This document shows positions 7,904 through 11,466 of a stretch of DNA of 11,466 nt, in pieces (position 1 is the stretch's first letter; every line of letters begins with the position of its first letter). Made by a program: the position numbers and the translations under genes. The stretch lies in contig JADNRX010001303.1 in the NCBI GenBank assembly GCA_015501595.1, positions 1-11,466 on the forward strand, in the 5' to 3' direction. This DNA comes from Hymenopellis radicata (lineage: Eukaryota > Basidiomycota > Agaricomycetes > Agaricales > Physalacriaceae). A model generated the notes under the pieces. That model was not told the DNA's origin, searched no databases, and saw only the letters and a list, made by a program, of their open reading frames with translations.

Positions 7904-8329
7904 CGCGAGAACACCTCGATCGAGCTACCATACATGTTCCACACTTCGTTATCTTGATTATTCCTTCTATTTTTTGCCCTGCGATTACCTTGTCTATCCG
8001 GTCTAGCTTTCATTGCTGTCATTGTTGACGTTTCCGACGTGCTCATACTCATCTTATTGGCTGTCGATGTCGAGTCGGCATAGATATTCCCTTTTCTCCT
8101 TTCGAAAATATCTATAGATTGGATACGCGTTGTCGCTATAAGCACCGTACTCTACCGTTCCCTTGATACAAAGTGTTGAATACTTGTTTGCTTGATATCG
8201 CAGCTTCTGAGCTGAGCGGCGCGAACACGCGCTGCGGGATGCACCGACTGTTTGGGGGGGTGACTTTCGTGGATGCGCGTAGGCAGTAGAGGTGCAGGGG
8301 CCTGCAGTAGGACATTGTAGGATGAGAGA
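7904..8329. other. No recognised feature between two converging relics
   Basis: This stretch lies between the 3' ends of the P450 relic (plus strand) and the F-box relic (minus strand). Minus-strand frames 8455-8054 and 8145-7900 are open, but downstream of the F-box similarity they become basic and low-complexity (for example the Asn/Arg-rich RRAKNRRNNQDNEVW) with no motif. They may be the decayed 3' part of the F-box gene. Confidence 0.3.
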
Positions 8330-8976
8330 AACCGCATGGCGGATATCGGGAGCTGTGGCCGCATAGGAGATTAGGTCACGGTAGGTCGTCTGAAAGGGAA
8401 AATCAACATTCGAGACATTTCGGTTGGAAAGGGGAAGCTTACCGTAGTAGTTCAATGAGACATCTAACAGACCTCAAGACTGGTCAAAGGCCGCGTTAAT
8501 CCTCATATTCGTCCAGGTCTTATGCCGTTTGAGCAAAGACGCAGTAAATTCGAAGATATAAGCGCCGGTTGTCGATATTAGACGAGTCGGTCAGAAAGCG
8601 GAGCACGTAGGCGGCGGATTCACAAGCAGAAAGGTCCAGAATGCAGTCTGTCCAGTACTGGGACAGTTTGGCACGAAACCCGATGTGGTGTCCAGAGTTT
8701 TGGGAGCGCGTGTGCGATAGAGCGCCATTCGCGAGAGACGAGGCTTAGGGAGATCGCGGTGAGCCAGTGCTCGATATCGTCGCACGCGCATTGGAATCTG
8801 ATGATAATCAGTTCGGTAGGGAGGCGAGTTATAGAGGCTGCGGTGTAAGGAGTCACGGCTTGGGTGGCCTTGTTCGCATTCCGGCTATGAGTTGGGGAAC
8901 GGGCTTCAAGAATGTACCCAAAAGTAGGCACCCTGCTACTCCCATGCGTGACTTCTGCTGACAAGCCGCGCTGCAC
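8330..8976 (-). pseudogene. F-box protein relic
   Basis: F-box proteins bring targets to SCF ubiquitin ligases through a short N-terminal F-box; agarics have hundreds. Here ITRLPTELIIIRF, then LSLVSREWRSIAHALPKLW, follows the family pattern I-x-x-LP-x-EL...SLVSRxWRxIAxxxPxLW. After a one-base frameshift near 8680 a second frame carries on plausibly with GTKLSQYWTDCILDLSACES and AAYVLRFLTDSSN, ending at a TAA (8520-8522). A good minus-strand intron (8390-8442, GTAAGC to TTTCAG) follows, preceded by SLNYY. No leucine-rich region is preserved and at least one frameshift and stops interrupt it. The coiled coil and CxxC element usual upstream of the F-box are not visible. Confidence 0.65.
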
Positions 8977-8979
8977 TTA

Positions 8980-9286
8980 GACTGTCCAGATATCCATTGT
9001 ACGCACATGAGTGGGAAGGACTTTGTCAATTTCACCATTGTTTCGGCAAGCGGGCCGCAGTCCAGGTACAACGCCATGAGGTGAACGTGCTTCCTCCCTT
9101 CATCATCCCTTTCGATATTCAGCCAATACTTTTGCCTTCTCCCGAGACATCTGTAAAACAACTCGTCAACTTCCCTGAAGAAATGCAGATCAAGCTGCCA
9201 ACTTTTAAGCAGGATAAGCTTGCGCAATGTGGGAGCATCTTTTCGAAGTTGAATGTTCCTTACATATTTTCCAGACCTCACCCTAG
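8980..9286. other. Unresolved stretch between divergent relics
   Basis: On the minus strand a frame starting at 9281 contains KDAPTLRKLILLKSWQLDL, which resembles a leucine-rich segment of the kind found C-terminally in F-box proteins, but it lies upstream of the F-box relic and would have to belong to a separate, mostly lost copy. On the plus strand TTTTCCAG just before 9276 looks like an intron acceptor that could lead into the gene at 9287, with a frame reading TLEEAHIEEAAGRQSN. Neither is decisive. Confidence 0.25.
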
Positions 9287-11466
9287 AGGAAGCTCATATC
9301 GAAGAGGCGGCCGGTAGGCAATCGAACATTTACATCTTCTTTGCGTCCTCACAATCCTGCAGTAGCACTAGCATCGAAAGTGCAAGACAGACAGGATTTG
9401 CAGCTGGTGAAAGACTGGCTTAGCGGGAAGCTGTATAGTGGCAAAGGAAGGGCAGCGCCCAAGCTACAATACGAACGCGGCACCGATACGTTTTCGTACG
9501 CTGTCAAGGATCGAAGTTTCCGCTGCCAGCATGATATATCACCATGCTCAAACGACCTCGTTTCCACCGCTTGTGCCGCGTTAGCGTTTCTAAACACATA
9601 CTATTCGCCGCTATTGCAGGGCGTCATCCTTGCGCTTCCGAAGGAGGGATATCTTCTGACCCTTTCCCAGTTTCAAGCAAGGTTGGAGAAACGTGCTTGC
9701 CGCCCAATGGAATCCGACATCCTTCGTCATCTGGAGAAGATTGGGATTACACTTGATACTCCGCGGGAGCTCTTTTTTCGAGTCCATTCACGACTCACTC
9801 TTCCCTCAATACCGATTGGCCTGAGCCTCTGGCCCAAAAAGCATGTGCGCTGCGAGAAGTGTTCGGAGTGGATTGCGTCTTCGAACCGTAGCACGGTCAA
9901 GGGCCACCCATGCGCATCTTCCAATGCACAGAGCACCGAGTACCAAGTGGTTCATCTCTGGGCAAAGCTCACCAAGGAGGAAGGAATCTCTGACCCATGT
10001 CATCGTTATGTTGTTCCCCTGGCAACACACCACGACGCGGAGCCTTCCACTTTGTCTACGCCCTTGGATGTACCCATGGTACACTCTGGGTACTACCAAC
10101 AGATACCCAAGAACTCGCCGCATTCTGTTTTGGCGACGCCATGGATTCCCTGGAGGAGGACGCTTTTGGGCACGTGCTCGAGCTGGCAAAGCTTCCCTCA
10201 AAATTCTCCTTCTTCTGGAAGCCAACCCCGTACGATTTCAACATTGAACGCCTTGTACATGCTGTTGGGAGATCCGTTCGTCTCATCCTACAGCACAAAG
10301 AACTTACACTAATGGAAGGACATATATCTGAGCGGCGACAAGACGGCAGTGGAAAAGTGTGAGCTTATTCTTTAGAAACATGTTAACAATTCTTAACACC
10401 AGATAGCCGACTACAAACAGTTAGGAAGGATACGCTGACCACCTATGCAAACGTCTTAACAAAGTGTTTCGGTATCTTCCTCCGCATCTCCGCATTGCGG
10501 GCACAGTGTCGGCAATCACCGTCTCATGCAGCCGCCATGAAAGGTATTGACAACCTGTATCCAAAATTACCGGGTAAAACACATATTCATTTTCGTCAAC
10601 TCCTGGAAATCGCTTCTCGTTGGGACCGATCAATTCCGTCATGTGACTGGCCGTCTTTGGTGACGACCGTACACGCCATATTAGCGGAGATTTTTACAAC
10701 CCGTCTTCCACTTACCGGATCCCTCCACACCTTTATTGAACAAAGTCTTACCATTGCGAGTCGCACACCTGATCGAGGGTGGCGGCGCTGTTGTTCACTG
10801 GCTTTTCAATGCACAGCCATCTTCGCTGTGTGTCGGGCTGTGCTAAGACTGAGTGTCTCCTTAAACAACAATCCCGGCTATCTCCGCAACCTTGCTTTGG
10901 CAGCGGCGAACACAGAGGCTTACCTGATAAATGACGCTGCCTCAGAAGAGGAGGATGATGATGGCGAGGTCGGTGATGGCAAGGATGGTGATGGCAAGGA
11001 TGCCAATGAAGATATGGAGATGAATAGCAATGCCGCCATTGCACCGAGCAGCAGAAGTTAGTCTTATCCACATCCCTTAATCTGTACTAACTTTTGGGCT
11101 TTTAGGTATCTTTCCGAGCTTGATGCATCGGACTACCTCTTTGGACGAGTCAAGGCTATTGCTCGAGCTATTGTGCCTGCCTGTAAAGAGGAGCGTTGTC
11201 AGGCTCCTCCAAGGCGGTACTACTGAGTTGATGAGCATCTGGAGGTCAATTTTGGGGATTTCACGTCGGACGCTCTCACCTCAATTCATGTCCCGGAACT
11301 CTTTTCCTACGGTCATCGTGTTGTATATGATACAGCACAGTGCTTGAAACAGTTGTTCGCAGGTATTCCGAGCACGCTGTCCAGGTCCATTTTACAACTC
11401 TCTGTCGATTCCTTTTGCGAAGCAGACGGTTCTATTCGGTTGTCGTGCCTACAAGGAGAAGGAGTC
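9287..11466 (+). pseudogene. OrsD/RecQ-associated-like multi-exon protein, partial and interrupted
   Basis: The best-preserved gene of the window. First part (9287 to about 10,000): a soluble region with EGYLLTLSQFQARLEKR, LPSIPIGL and the motif RCEKCSEWIASSNRSTVKGH (CxxC-x13-H), then QVVHLWAKL. This layout resembles the Cys/His-containing OrsD-type segment in many agaric proteins, often next to RecQ-like helicase genes; the function is unknown. The frame then shifts near 9990-10,020, and AFHFVYALGCTHGTLWVLPT continues to 10,358. Intron 10359-10406 (GTGAGC to ATAG, 48 nt) joins in phase to RLQTVRKDTLTTYANVL, ending in an acidic, Asp/Glu-rich stretch. Intron 11057-11105 has a perfect TACTAAC branch site. 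The last exon reads well only in a frame one base off (YLSELDASDYLFGRVKAIAR, later SIHVPELFSYGHRVVYDTAQ) and has a TGA near 11224. No start codon is visible; it runs off the right edge. Confidence 0.5.
10972..11001 (+). repeat. 15-bp tandem duplication in an acidic linker
   Basis: GGTGATGGCAAGGAT occurs twice head to tail (10972-10986 and 10987-11001), in frame, encoding GDGKD-GDGKD within the Asp/Glu-rich linker just before the second intron of the right-hand gene. Its length, a multiple of three, is compatible with selection having kept the frame when it arose. Confidence 0.8.

Noticed and set aside
9584..9594. A second copy of the palindrome arm (GCGTTAGCG)
   Set aside because: The match is short, lies inside coding sequence and has no partner arm; chance similarity.
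9349..9597. Minus-strand frame opposite the right-hand gene
   Set aside because: It is the mirror of a plus-strand coding region with good codon use and spliceable exons, and has no motif of its own.
1..11466. tRNA, rRNA or telomeric repeats
   Set aside because: No T-loop consensus within a cloverleaf-like context, no rRNA-like stretch and no TTAGGG-type array was seen by eye.

Overview
This window looks like nuclear DNA of a mushroom-forming basidiomycete (Agaricomycetes). The evidence is indirect. Candidate introns are 48-56 nt, start GTAAG/GTGAG/GTGCG and end in AG, several with a CTGAC/CTAAC-type branch site. The recognisable gene pieces (white-collar-2-type PAS domain, aryl-alcohol-dehydrogenase-type aldo/keto reductase, cytochrome P450, F-box proteins, a multi-exon Cys/His protein) are all families expanded in such genomes. 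No intact gene was found from start to stop.

The window reads as a gene graveyard: short stretches of clear protein homology, each broken by frameshifts, in-frame stops or missing domains, separated by DNA with no support. From left to right: a 42-nt palindrome (236-277); an unrecognised minus-strand coding remnant (979-1234); a plus-strand, intron-rich relic with five intron-like segments (2023-2735); a degenerate ~28-29 bp minisatellite (2988-3302) running straight into an aldo/keto reductase fragment (3295-3476); a minus-strand PAS-domain fragment resembling the fungal photoreceptor partner WC-2 (3612-4076); a possible F-box N-terminal fragment (4252-4387, minus); and about 1.4 kb with nothing I can support (4400-5840). 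Then follow a TATA-like site, three copies of a 10-bp word and a two-copy 119-bp tandem repeat (5680-6785); a cytochrome P450 relic with its K-helix, PERF, heme and C-terminal regions spread over three frames (7205-7903); and an F-box relic on the minus strand (8330-8976).

The right end (9287-11466) holds the best-preserved gene: a plus-strand, at least three-exon protein with a CxxC...H element, reminiscent of the OrsD/RecQ-associated proteins abundant in Agaricomycetes. Its second half splices cleanly, but it carries a frameshift near 10,000, a one-base phase problem at its second intron and an in-frame stop near 11,224. It continues beyond the window.

Nothing suggests genes acting together as a pathway. 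The most interesting observations are the apparent birth of a minisatellite from aldo/keto reductase coding sequence, the duplicated light-regulator PAS fragment, and the density of decayed fragments from different families. I do not see convincing evidence for a new biological system. All family names come from reading motifs by eye, without database searches.
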